The translations under genes were made by a program, and so were the position numbers. DNA of 64,000 nt from Glandiceps talaboti (lineage: Eukaryota; Hemichordata; Enteropneusta; Spengelidae): the NCBI RefSeq assembly GCF_964340395.1, contig NC_135563.1, positions 23,320,309 to 23,384,308 on the forward strand, written 5' to 3'. This document shows, piece by piece, positions 29,577 through 50,540 of the stretch. The first letter of the stretch is position 1; each line of letters begins with the position of its first letter. The notes beneath the pieces are model-generated. The model was not told where the DNA came from. It saw nothing but the letters and a program-made list of their open reading frames with translations, and searched no databases.

Positions 29577-32500
29577 CTGTGAAGTAAAAAATAGAAGATG
29601 AAAATTTAAAAATGAATGTTGAACATCTGCCAAAACATTCATAAATGGTTATCGTCTGTAATGGAGGGAGAGTGGTTTCAAGCGTTTAAACCAATGTCAG
29701 TCTGTCCCTGACTTGATCTGAGGGCTAATATAATTATTAGCTTCTCAGTCGATTCTCAGTCGACCACAAGTACGCTTATTTTTAAGCCAGAATAAAATGA
29801 CCAAAAAATCTGTTTTAAGTGAATATTTGGCACAGATTCAATTACATGTAGTTAAAAATCTTGAGTCATGGAAATAACCCTTCTCTATAACTTGAAACCA
29901 AAATATAGTTGATATTTTTGTTTGAGTGAGTTCACAAACGAAAAACTGAAACTGTGGAAAATTGAGACGGCCACAATTCCACCATGTGAATTATCAGCTG
30001 GTCCAAATGAGGTGCGAAGCTAAACAAATGGTTCTACTTGCTTGCCTAGCACCGATAGATTTAAAATGAAATATATCCAATCAGATATCACTTTGTTTCC
30101 AAATATTTGTATACAATGAAGTCTTAATAGCTGAACTGTCAATGTACTGTAAAAGCCCGCCAAAATTTACGAGCACATCGTGTACTTCTTAACTTTATGG
30201 ACAGTGCACATTGTATGTATGAAACTCAAGGCAGATAGAAGCAGAAGAAGAAATTGGTGGCTCTAGATCTTGTTTTATGTTGTCTATGTTTTTATAAAAG
30301 TGCGACTGTTTTATTCAAGTTCTAACGATTATTGTCGGGTAATCCTCAGGACGCAATAACTGATAAAATTATGTAAATTTCCGTGACGTCATTTACAATA
30401 ATCTTGAATGTGTTAATTAGATTTTTTTCTTGTATTATTTTATAATCGAGTTTTCAAACATGAGTTTATTGATGAAACGATCCAACAGGTTACAAAGAAG
30501 CAACAATTTGAATATGTCGTTTTAGACTCAAAGCTATCTGAAGTACCTACCAAATATATAATACAGTATCGTAAATAAGACGTTATCAACTAAAATATTC
30601 ACATTGTTAAGAAGAACGTAAGGTGAATCCACCCTAGATAGAATTGAAGAGTTCTGAAGAATCATAAAAATAAAAGAGTTTTGTGAAGAATTTTAGTAGG
30701 AAATCGTGTTACTCTACAGGCTGTGAGTTAAAATGTATTCATCATCCATTCATCGACAAAACTAGTATCCAATATAACAGACGTTGAGGGCGATGTTTAC
30801 CTACCTCGCCAACGACTGTACCCCTTTCCCGCATCGTTAGATAACGCCTGCTTTCGATTCCTTCTAGAGTAATCAGTCCTATTCCAATCACTGACTTACG
30901 AATCAACGCTGAAAACAAACAAAAGGAGAATACATTAACATATTACATAAATTTGCTAGAGTTTTATGTAAGACTGTCAAATAGACACCAAATATTGAAA
31001 TACAGTGAATTACAAGCCACGCATAAACTTAAATATAGTGTCCGCAATTAGCGATTCCCAGTGTCCTGTGTGATTCTATACATCGCGTTGGTGGACCCAT
31101 GGAACACAGATTATGCAAACCGCCCACCCGTACACATTGTGCTCTGGAGGACTAATGTGATATCGAACTCTACATTGTCTGTGCAAAGGCTATGACAGTG
31201 AAAGTGCATGGCCTAAAGCTTATTTGCATAATTCATGATAATTTGTTGAGCGTAGGATGAATGGGTGGTACTTGTGCCCCTCTGTACAGAATAACCATAC
31301 ACGTAACCCTTGACATTGGTATGAATGACGTCAAACTAATCAGAAAATAGGTCTTAAAAAGTTCCCCAAGTAGGTGATAAAGACTTTGATAAAATATACG
31401 AAGTACTATATATAAGGGTACGTACAACTATATCATAAACTTACGGGACAGCTGTTGAACATTTAGCTATACGGGTCAAGAACAATTGGTCAAAACTTTC
31501 TCCATTTTTTTTACAAGTTCTCTAAATCATGATGCTCGCTCGTGCGGTTTGAAACTTTGTAATCTTTTCTTTCTACTAGAACTTAAAAGTAACCGTTGTT
31601 TCAGCCTTTGTGATTGTTATGATAACTGTTTGTCTCCATTCTTTGTTGCAATTTCCGACAAACAGTACTAATTAACATCGATCTTGGAGAAGGTTACTCG
31701 CATACAAAAAATAAGAAAAAGCAGGAAAGCCACGTTTTGTAATTGGTCAGTGAGTTGAAGAAAACCACGAACAATAGGTATAGAAAAACACAATAGAGAC
31801 GTTTTAGTCAAGATTGGAACAATGATTAGACATGTGATAAGAAGAGATATTAGTATTTCAAACAGAAAGGTCTTGATGGATGACGAAGAAAAGCTGATAT
31901 ACTCCATTGAAGATTGAAAAAAAAACTAAACCTGCTTAGCCGTAAGTAAAGTACTAAAATTACCTATATGCAAAATAACACAAAAAAGAGGAACAAAGCC
32001 CGGCTAATTTTGATGTCAACAGTAGCCAACGTGATGAAATGTTGTGGGAGAAATCGACGGTCCCTTTGAAAAACAGAACAATATAATGGTAGAGAAGCCT
32101 CGAGACTATTTATCACCCGTAATTCCCCGTAAATAAACAAATAAAGTGATAAACGGAGGCCTATAGGTCAGTTTACTAGGAGTGGAATACAAAGATCGGT
32201 AGTGCTATCTCCCACACTCACAAAGACTATCAGCGGGGACTGTCACTGTCAACTGTACAACTATAAATCTCGTACACAGTCTTTTCATATGTTCATGTAC
32301 TCCAGATTTGGATCGCTATAACTGTATGAAAGTTGACAGAAAGTCCCGTGAAAATGACAATTTACTTCGTCTTTTAAAAAAAAGAACATGTGTACATGCA
32401 TTTTTTTTGTCTGCGAAGATCGATAAAGGCTGCATTAATAGAATTCAGAACACTGAGTTTATCAACTTTCCCTATCTTGTAAAAATGAATCGTGAAGTAG

Positions 32501-33081
32501 TATTTTCATGGAAAATTACAATCTTGGTCAAACTCGTGGCCGCTTACTCGATTTTTACTTCTGACGGTTCCGGGTATTAATAGTGCATGCACACGTTAAT
32601 CATAATACACAGCATCAAACCACACAGACTCGTATATTACGTAAATATATCAATTTTCACCATACTTACTGTATCTAGAGGGGTCCCTGGTTCCATTCAC
32701 CGTACCGTCTGGTAAGATTTGTAAGATGTAGCCACTTCTGCAATACAGTTCAAGCAAGTCATCGTCAGATTGTACAAAATGTGCATGCATTCCGGCGAAT
32801 TCAGATTCCTTGTCAAACTCAAAAAGATATGGTTCTGGCTCGGTCTGTAGCTCGGGCTTTGGCTCGGGCTTTAGCTCGGGGTTTGGCTCGGTCTGTAGCT
32901 CGGGGTTTGGCTCGGGCTGTAGTTCGGGCTTTGGCTCGGGTTGTAGTTCTGGCTGGGGTTGTAGTTCTGGCTTTGCATCTGTTGGAGTTTCGGGAGCCCC
33001 GTTAGGAACATGAAAAGCTGTACAGATATTGTACACGAAAGTCGATAAAATAAATGACTTCGCGAACTTTTTGAAATTCAT
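29328..33081 (-). CDS. FGF-B: secreted fibroblast growth factor ligand with Pro/Glu-rich linker, three exons
   Basis: Spliced as join(complement(29328..29576, 30805..30908, 32670..33081)), 254 residues. The start MNFKKFAKSFILSTFVYNIC gives a clear signal peptide; an upstream in-frame ATG at 33123 adds 14 residues before it. Residues about 35-85 are a repetitive PEL-QPEP linker, absent from FGF-A and FGF-C. The trefoil begins ELYCRSGYILQILPDGTVNG, the clearest FGF signature in the window. Exon 2 encodes GIGLITLEGIESRRYLTM. Exon 3 has WTFQSS, an inserted HHHHHDD stretch, KWYIAVDKRGNGR and MTHFLPLQV. The usual last-exon cysteine is replaced (ESHFYE). FGFs bind FGF receptors and heparan sulfate outside the cell. 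Subfamily is not assigned; the length is normal for the family. Confidence 0.93.
29577..30804 (-). other. FGF-B intron 2
   Basis: About 1.2 kb with donor GAG|GTAGGT and acceptor TTCACAG. A TGACGTCA palindrome lies at 30384-30391. No repeats of note. Confidence 0.85.
30805..30908 (-). CDS. FGF-B exon 2 (104 nt)
   Basis: Acceptor TTGTTTTCAG and donor GAG|GTAGGT. Exactly 104 nt, phase 1 in and phase 0 out. Encodes SVIGIGLITLEGI and RRYLTMRERGTVVGE. Confidence 0.93.
30909..32669 (-). other. FGF-B intron 1
   Basis: About 1.76 kb with donor TACA|GTAAGTA. A TGACGTCA palindrome is at 31326-31333. No other gene seen; open frames inside are AT-rich and random-looking. Confidence 0.85.
32670..33081 (-). 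CDS. FGF-B exon 1
   Basis: Signal peptide, linker and first trefoil strands. Ends in phase 1 at TAC A|GTAAGT. The linker is encoded by degenerate 12- to 18-bp repeats of GAGC(C)CGAGC type at about 32835-32980. Confidence 0.9.
32835..32980 (-). repeat. In-frame Pro/Glu-rich coding repeat in FGF-B
   Basis: GGCTCGGGCTTTAGCTCGGG-type units on the plus strand encode repeated (Q/K)PEPxPEL on the minus strand. All unit lengths keep the frame. It is expected to be disordered and acidic. Confidence 0.85.
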
Positions 33082-33193
33082 CTTCCTAGCTGCAATCAGT
33101 TCGAATTTGTCTATACACAGCAAAAACTCTCGCGAGTCTTATCTTTTGTATACAGGAAAACTTTTTAGCAAAAACTTCGTACGAAAGTGTACT

Positions 33194-33219
33194 GATATAG
33201 TGGTTGCCACCAGACGTCA
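33194..33219 (-). promoter_or_regulatory. Possible FGF-B promoter: TGACGTCT plus TATATC
   Basis: Minus strand reads TGACGTCT at 33219-33212 and CTATATCAG with TATATC at 33199-33194. They lie about 70-95 bp upstream of the first ATG. Weaker than the FGF-A and FGF-C promoters because the TATA match is poor and the spacing is short. Confidence 0.35.
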
Positions 33220-33690
33220 GCTGTGGAGGTTGTGTTGTTCTTTGCTCCACTTCCAAGCGAAGCTCCCTTTAAGTAGTGCCCAGTAAAGTGCATACAAAAT
33301 GAAAATGCTAATTATAAATGTAATTGTAATGCCGTGTGTCCAATGCCCTCAAAGTTACCAAGCCATGCCAATCACCAACGCCATCATATTTGCATGCCCT
33401 TTAGCCTTCATGGTAAACCATGCCTCGATGAGGCCAAATACTACCATGTTTATAGGTCTATCTGTTTTTCTGGGCGGATAGCTATCTCCATGGCTCCGGC
33501 ACATTGACAGTCACTCAAACTATTTAACCGTCAGGTTTTGAACAATCTCAAGTCATTCATAGTGGTCTATCGTTATCGTTTTCACAATGGAATATATTGC
33601 TCTGATTTCATGTCACCAATCCTGAAGGTCTTCGAGGACTGAAATAACCAATCTACGTTATACTTTATCGGTTTGAAAAATACAAAGATT
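33220..33690. other. Unique stretch upstream of FGF-B
   Basis: No gene recognised. It contains the segment between the FGF-B promoter and the next microsatellite. Confidence 0.5.
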
Positions 33691-33852
33691 TGTTTGTTTG
33701 TTTGTTTGTTTGTTTGTGTGTGCCTGTGTATGTATGTATGTATGTATGTATGTATGTATGTATGTATGTATGTATGTATGTATGTATGTATGTATGTATG
33801 TATGTATGTATGTATGTATGTACGTACGTACGTACGTACGTACGTACGTACG

Positions 33853-33891
<39 letters not shown>

Positions 33892-34002
33892 ATGTATGTA
33901 TGTATGTATGTATGTATGTACGTACGTACGTACGTACGTACGTGTGTGTGTATGTATGTATGTGTGTATGTATGTATGTGTGTGTGTATGCATGTATGTA
34001 TG

Positions 34003-34034
<32 letters not shown>

Positions 34035-34105
34035 TGTATGTATGTATGTATGTATGTATGTATGTATGTATGTATGTATGTATGTACCAAGCGTGCGTTT
34101 GAGCC

Positions 34106-34168
<63 letters not shown>
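33691..34168. repeat. Long compound microsatellite TTTG/TATG/TACG/TGTG/TCTG
   Basis: Order is (TTTG)n, (TATG)n, (TACG)n, (TG)n, (TATG)n, (TACG)n, (TG)n and mixed (TATG)n to about 34084, then a short unique segment and (TCTG)n at 34106-34167. The TACG blocks are runs of the palindrome ACGT. Confidence 0.97.
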
Positions 34169-39045
<4,877 letters not shown>

Positions 39046-39690
39046 TGTGCTGTATTGTACTGTATTGTACTGTATTACACAATGTGCACTGTATTGTGTT
39101 GTACTGTGTTACACAATGTGCACTATTGTGTTGTACTGTGTTACACAACGTGCACTGTATTGTATTGTAGTGTGTTACACAACGTGCACTGTATTGTATT
39201 GTACTGTGTTACACAATGTGCACTATTGTGTTGTACTGTGTTACACAACGTGCACTGTATTGTATTGTAGTGTGTTACACAACGTGCACTGTATTGTATT
39301 GTACTGTGTTACACAACGTGCACTGTATTGTATTGTACTGTGTTACACAATGTGCACTGTATTGTATTGTACTGTGTTACACAACGTGCACTGTATTGTA
39401 TTGTACTGTGTTACACAATGTGCACTGTATTGTATTGTACTGTGTTACACAACGTGCACTGTATTGTATTGTACTGTGTTACACAACGTGCACTGTATTG
39501 TATTGTACTGTGTTACACAATGTGCACTGTATTGTATTGTACTGTGTTACACAACGTGCACTGTATTGTATTGTACTGTGTTACACAACGTGCACTGTAT
39601 TGTGTTGTACTGTGTTATACAACGTGCACTGTATTATGTTGTATTGTGTTACACAACGTGCACTGTATTATGTTGTACTTTGTTGTGTTT
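39046..39690. repeat. 34-bp minisatellite, about 19 copies
   Basis: Consensus ACTGTATTGTATTGTACTGT followed by GTTACACAACGTGC (34 bp), with 32-bp ACTATTG variants and AACGTG/AATGTG alternation. TGTGT-T-ACACA in each unit can form a small stem. Open frames with CYTTCTVLYC repeats are artefacts. Confidence 0.97.
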
Positions 39691-39958
39691 TGTTGTGCTC
39701 TCTCTTTGGTAATTGTTATATTAAAACATTATAACGGATGGCTGTGGTCTTCCATATATGTTACCGGCGCAATTGCTAAATCGTCATTATCATATATATC
39801 GTGCACTAATAAACAATTATGAAACAGAATACGACGGTTATACTCACATAAACCAAACCTTTCCACGTAAGAACAGAAGAAACGACTGCACATAATATGA
39901 TGATTACGACAAATAAAAAACATCTTCAAATTAAAATTTCTCTGTGTTGGTAAACCAT

Positions 39959-40182
39959 GGTATCGAATTAAACTTTTGTTCCAAACACACAAACTTGAAA
40001 ATTGCGATGGCATGCAACTTCCAGGTATCTATGATCCCTTATTAGGCTCACATGTCCGTAAAGTCACGTGTTCTGAATAGTGGATCAATCTGTTGACAAA
40101 GACTGAAGTGTGTAGTCAATAATTTCAGGTAAAATTTTCAAGTTTGTGTTTGGATTAAAGTTTAATTCGATACTGAAAAAAC
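39959..40182. repeat. Short inverted repeat with about 46-bp arms
   Basis: TATCGAATTAAACTTTTGTTCC...CAAACTTGAAAAT at 39959-40003 recurs inverted at about 40135-40180 with few differences. Spacer about 130 bp. Probably a small foldback remnant. Confidence 0.75.
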
Positions 40183-40344
40183 ACCATGTCACTGCCATGA
40201 TGATTATTCTACTCTTGCACTGTTAACGACCCCTTTTCATGTCTGTGACCCCTCTTTCATTTATATTTTTGTACCCCTCGTACAGTATGAGTAAGTATAG
40301 GACATAGCCAAATTGTATTGTCTACTAATACCGGGGCTTTATTT

Positions 40345-40465
40345 CGTGGTGATGACTTGACTTGATGGTGTTCATTGCTATTGCATTCTCATATAGTATT
40401 ATTTTCACATGTACGACGCATTCTCATTCAAACCAGGTCACATTGGTTGCAACATGGTATTATAT
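40345..40465 (+). repeat. Dispersed repeat, copy 2 (partner of 14545-14690)
   Basis: Contains CGTGGTGATGACTTG and CAAACCAGGTCACATTGG in the same order as 14545-14690, diverged. Confidence 0.5.
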
Positions 40466-43820
<3,355 letters not shown>

Positions 43821-44065
43821 TTACTCGCTTTCCTTTTGTGGTCGCCTGAGCTTGAACAGAACATGAGGAGGTAAAAAGTGAATCGAAGCAGTGTTCTGCC
43901 CCATGGCATGATGGTGTAACAACCATGTAATTACTTCCGACGAGTAGGTTCCGCCAGCTTTGGCCTCAAGTTCGCCAACCAGTCTCTCGGTAAAGAATAG
44001 ACGAAAAAGAAAATGCATTTGGAGTTCGGGGATTTTCAGCGGCATATCCGATAATTGTCTAGATA
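43821..44065 (-). CDS. FGF-D: weak candidate FGF-like last exon
   Basis: Minus-strand frame preceded by a possible acceptor (ATCTAG, poor pyrimidine tract). It contains FTERLVGELEAKAGGTYSS, then ITWLLHHHAMGQ, then IHFLPPHVLF and a stop after about 12 residues. TYSS and IHFLP sit in the order and sense of the FGF last exon, and HFLP is the family end motif. Against it: no C-x-F motif (MHFLFRLF instead), the strand between TYSS and HFLP is about seven residues shorter than in FGF-A, and no middle or first exon was found upstream. Could be a degenerate FGF or a chance frame. Confidence 0.25.
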
Positions 44066-44799
44066 TTTATTCGTCACCATTCATAGTAATTAGAGCATGT
44101 TGGGTTGACCGTCAATTGTTGACAAAAGATTTAGCCTGGGGACCCGCTGTAAGTTTGTTTAACATGTAGTGCATTCAGAAGTTGCTAAAGGGATTATGGT
44201 TGGCCACTGTTTTCTATTGACGTGCTGAGCAGGACTGATCCAACATTATGGCACCAGCTACATCAAAACAATACAAATTGGATCCAAATTACATCGTGCA
44301 AATTCACATACACAATGCACCCTTCGAATAATAATAAATACATAGTTCAAACATAGATCTTGAAACGGACATTCTAGGATGTATCATACGGGTAAATTAT
44401 GATAGTGAATATAAATACTGTGTAAAATTACGACTGAGATTGAAGAAAGTACAAGTGTCGGATTAGCGTTAAGTTGTAGGGGTGTGAAAAAACAGTTGTC
44501 TGACCGAGCTTTTGAAAGTTGGTCATGAACAAAAGAATGATCATATTTGATAATTATGGTATCACTTAAAAGGAAGGAAGTACAAATCCAAAACCATGGG
44601 ATTGAAATATTAGGGTTTAAAAACGCAAAGTGTCAATAATCAATAAAGTACTAAAGTAGAATCATTGCATTTATATAAACTGCTACAATTTAGCTAATAG
44701 TTCAACAGGTGAATTTGTTCAACCCAATGTTCCTATAAGAATAACATAGGCAACTTTATGCAATCTAACAATGTGACCATCCAGTAGAATCGTTTTTTG
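44066..44799. other. Unique stretch, no feature
   Basis: No exon 2 or exon 1 for FGF-D was found here. Confidence 0.5.
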
Positions 44800-44937
44800 T
44801 TTGCTTGTTTGTTTGTTTGTTTGTTTGTTCGTTAGTTTGTATGTATGTATGTATGTATGTATGTATGTATGTATGTATGTATGTATGTATGTATGTATGT
44901 ATGTATGTATGTATGTATGTATGTATGTATGTATGTG

Positions 44938-44990
<53 letters not shown>

Positions 44991-45050
44991 ATGTATGTAT
45001 GTATGTATGTATGTATGTATGTATGTTTGTTTGTTTGTTTGTTTGTTTGG
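44800..45050. repeat. Mirror-ordered compound microsatellite
   Basis: (TTTG)n-(TATG)n-(TG)n-TATATG-(TG)n-(TATG)n-(TTTG)n. The block order is symmetric around a centre near 44955. Confidence 0.97.
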
Positions 45051-46294
45051 GGGGTATTTCATCATTATCCATTTGCATCTCGTCACAGATGCTAACAACA
45101 GTAGTCGTTCACGTATCCTGCGCACATACATTCACGGAGTCTGCATGGTTAGTTTAACAGTGCTCTTATAGTACTATAATGTGCTTGCTGAGATCGCATG
45201 CACCTAATGAAGTTGTAATTTTCCAATGAGAAGGTTTGTAAATATGCTTTATACTTAGTTCACAACTCCATTGACATAAACATAGACAGGTTTCAATTCC
45301 ATGACAGTGATGAGTTGTTGGCAGGCTGTCTGGATGAATAGATATCGAAATCGTAACGACAGGATCTTATGTAACTGAAACTTTCATCGCATGTCAGGAT
45401 ATAGTTTCTAATACTGCTGGGAGTATATGGCTATTAAAACAAGCAATGAAAGTCAGAAACAAAGCGTTTATGGCAAAGTGGGGGCGGGCGCGCTTTTGTA
45501 TCGGAGGCCTGGGGAAGACGACCTCTTTGATAATAGCGGGAGGGGCAAGTTTACATGGATAGAATTCAAGTGAATAAGAAATGAATTAGAAATGATAACT
45601 TTATGTTGAATCATATACCGGTGAGATTTGACCTTTGTCCCCAGGGACATTCTCAAATGTCACAATACAACGTGTGGGTCTATAAATGCATTCTATTTTA
45701 TTTAGTACCTAATTGTTGAATGTATGGAGGTGTGTATATGGATACATTGAAGTAATTCAATTCTTTACCTTGAGATACCGGCTATTTTGTGACGTCACGA
45801 TTCGTCTAACTCATGAAACCAAGCGTCATCTTGTCCGGTGACGTCTTCATCTAAAAACGAATAATGTCTTGCGCAGTTTTCTTTCTTTCAAAAAGCTATT
45901 AGCTTTTTTTCCTCTTTTTATTGACATTTTGTTCTAATTATGCTATTTCCGGTGTGAATTTCAACCCAGGTTTTCTTCTCCGTCTGTACATCTTTTCATG
46001 ATTAAAATACCTCACCTGCCTACATGTGAATTAGGGGCATTGACCTGGTATGGACTTGCCCAGGTTTTTTGTCATCCGACAGGATTGCAGGTACAGGTAT
46101 GCGTGAATACCGGAGAAAATATATGTTCATACCGCGATGACGGGATACAGGCGTACCACTTTGTTTTGTATTGATTATCCGAACGAATGATGAACTCTTA
46201 GGGTAGATCGTAGAGTATGTGCAAGGAAAATGTATTACAAGGATACTTGTCATAGGAATAACAGACATGATATGTTAGATGCACTCAATCGACT
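45051..46294. other. Unique stretch with one CRE palindrome
   Basis: TGACGTCA lies at 45790-45797, with a TGACGTCT about 45 bp to its right. No TATA plus signal-peptide exon could be placed downstream on the minus strand. Confidence 0.45.
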
Positions 46295-46458
46295 ACATAC
46301 ATACATACATACATACATACATACATACATACATACATACATACATACATACATACATACACACATACATACATACATACATACATACATACATACATAC
46401 ATACATACATACATACACACACGCACGCACGCAGACATGCAGACGGACAGAGTCAGTC

Positions 46459-46505
<47 letters not shown>
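46295..46505. repeat. (CATA)n followed by (CAGA)n
   Basis: CATA array to about 46416, ACACACGCACGCAG transition, then CAGA array from 46455 to 46504. Confidence 0.97.
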
Positions 46506-46894
46506 AGCAAAAAAACTTGGCTATGTATAAACGGTTCGAGTGAAATGAAAATAATAAACTAGTATAAATCAGCTGATTTTAAATCGATAAAACAACATGG
46601 ATGCGCGAAACAGACAATATTAAAAAAACAACACAATATGATTTGAAAGTAACAACGTATGCTGATAATCATTTACATGTCTAGTGGTTTCCCGTTGTGT
46701 TGTCATTACAATTACGCCAAGGTAATCAATTATCACTTAAATATGTATGTTTAAAATGCGTATGTACAGCTATGCTGATCGTGCTTAAAATAACCGGCGT
46801 CGAACGTTGACCTTACAGTCTCCATCCAAACATGGGTAGTCATGGCAACGAGATGGCAAAAGACTACTGTTATCTTGGTATGACTCTAATGACT
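46506..46894. other. Unique stretch, no feature
   Basis: Nothing recognised before the dispersed repeat begins. Confidence 0.5.
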
Positions 46895-47233
46895 ACAATT
46901 CCGTGCAAACCAAGCCCTCTAGATAGGGAGATGATTGCACTAATTTCCTTGGCGTGTTGTGACATCCATGAGTAGATGTGAATGTATCCGACAAGTTTCA
47001 TGGAAAAACACTTAGATGCTTGTGTGGAAGGTCGAACGATTTACTGTGGGATGAGATATACATGACTCGCCATAATAACATTCTTAGTCTTTGGTAATTG
47101 TGATTGAAATTTAGAGTACACAAGTTATGACCATCCAAATATAAAATACGTTTACTGAGCTCATCGGCTGAGATCGATCATCGACTGAGATAAAGTTGCC
47201 CCCGTACGTTTCCTTGCTTTTCTACCCTCTCAA
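46895..47233 (+). repeat. Dispersed repeat family X, copy 2
   Basis: Same order and orientation as 26880-27232, with small differences such as GTAGATGTGAATGTATCC for GTAGATCATGTATCC. It ends in CT-rich microsatellite, as copy 1 ends in GA/CT microsatellite. Confidence 0.9.
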
Positions 47234-48842
<1,609 letters not shown>

Positions 48843-49457
48843 CAAAGAAGAGGGAAGTGGGAGACGTTGTAGGAGATATGTTGATAGGGGAACAGAAAGG
48901 CAGACAAAAGACAGACAGAACTTGAAACAGGGAGACAAAGTTTAATTTAAAAACTAGTGTTTCCTGTTTGTTTAATGCACTTATCCTCATCGCGTTTGTT
49001 CTTCCTAGTTTCATTATTCATCATTTATTTCAGAAGATAGCAAAACTAAATGTCTGAAATGAGATATCCCAAGGCAAGGTCAACTCCAAGCTACTCGATG
49101 AGTAACAAGGAAATGATTGCCGTTTCAATTTCCAGCTTTGTATGATCTGCAGAAATTAACTCGACGTTAATGTCCTGCCACTATGAAAAGATAGGAAACG
49201 GTTTGCACAGAGTGAGTGAGGGACAAGTAAAACAAATATATGTTGTTTTTCTAAAATTCATCACTGTCAATATCTTGACATTGGGTGAGTCACCGATACA
49301 AACTTAATTTGTAATTCTGAAGTCTGTCATCTCTATTGTAATGCAATGGAGCAAAGGTGATGAGTACTTAAGATGATGAAGGGAAAAGGCAATTAAGGGA
49401 CACCCCTCCCCCCCTCACCTCCAAAGATAACGTTGACTTTATAGAATTATTCCTGGG
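48843..49457. other. Unique stretch, no feature
   Basis: No gene recognised before the 99-bp minisatellite. Confidence 0.5.
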
Positions 49458-50540
49458 AGAAATAAGGGTGTCACCTACACTGTATCACATAGACCTGAAC
49501 TCTATTCAGGTGAGAGTCTAGGTGCCCCATACACTGTCCACAGAATTATCATCGACAGAAATAAGGGTGTCACCTACACTGTATCACATAGACCTGAACT
49601 CTATTCAGGTGAGAGTCTAGGTGCCCCATACACTGTCCACAGAATTATCATCGACAGAAATAAGGGTGTCACCTACACTGTATCACATAGACCTGAACTC
49701 TATTCAGGTGAGAGTCTAGGTGCCCCATACACTGTCCACAGAATTATCATCGACAGAAATAAGGGTGTCACCTACACTGTATCACATAGACCTGAACTCT
49801 ATTCAGGTGAGAGTCTAGGTGCCCCATACACTGTCCACAGAATTATCATCGACAGAAATAAGGGTGTCACCTACACTGTATCACATAGACCTGAACTCTA
49901 TTCAGGTGAGAGTCTAGGTGCCCCATACACTGTCCACAGAATTATCATCGACAGAAATAAGGGTGTCACCTACACTGTATCACATAGACCTGAACGCTAT
50001 TCAGGTGAGAGTCTTGGTGCCCCATACACTGTCCACAGAATTATCATTCGACAGAAATAAGGGTGTCACCTACACTGTATCACATAGACCTGAACTCTAT
50101 TCAGGTGAGAATCTAGGTGCCCCATACACTGTCCACAGAATTATCATCGACAGAAATAAGGGTGTCACCTACACTGTATTACATAGACTTGAACGCTATT
50201 CAGGTGAGAGTCTTGGTGCCCCATACACTGTCCAAAGAATTATCATCGACAGAAATAAGGGTGTCACCTACACTGTATTACATAGACTTGAACGCTATTC
50301 AGGTGAGAGTCTAGGTGCCCCATACACTGTCCACAGAATTATCATCGACAGAAATAAGGGTGTCACCTACACTGTATTACATAGACTTGAACGCTATTCA
50401 GGTGAGAGTCTAGGTGCCCCATACACTGTCCACAGAATTATCATCGACAGAAATAAGGGTGTCACCTACACTGTATCACATAGACCTGAACTCTATTCAG
50501 GTGAGAGTCTAAGTGCCCCATACACTGTCCACAGAATTAT
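49458..50540. repeat. 99-bp minisatellite, 11 copies
   Basis: Units are nearly identical and exactly 99 bp (for example starts at 49557 and 49656). Each has a stem-loop ACCTGAA-CTCTA-TTCAGGT, broken in some later units by CTTGAACGC. The stem's right half is part of CAG|GTGAGAGT, a good splice-donor match. One frame (VTYTV...YSGESLGAPYTVH) is open through all units except for a 1-bp insertion near 50047. There is no good evidence that it is coding: the frame has no start, the insertion shifts it and the ends run into unique noncoding DNA. Confidence 0.97.

Noticed and set aside
39047-39822. 221-codon frame of CYTTCTVLYC repeats
   Set aside because: Produced by the 34-bp minisatellite; three frames are open at once, as expected from a low-stop repeat.
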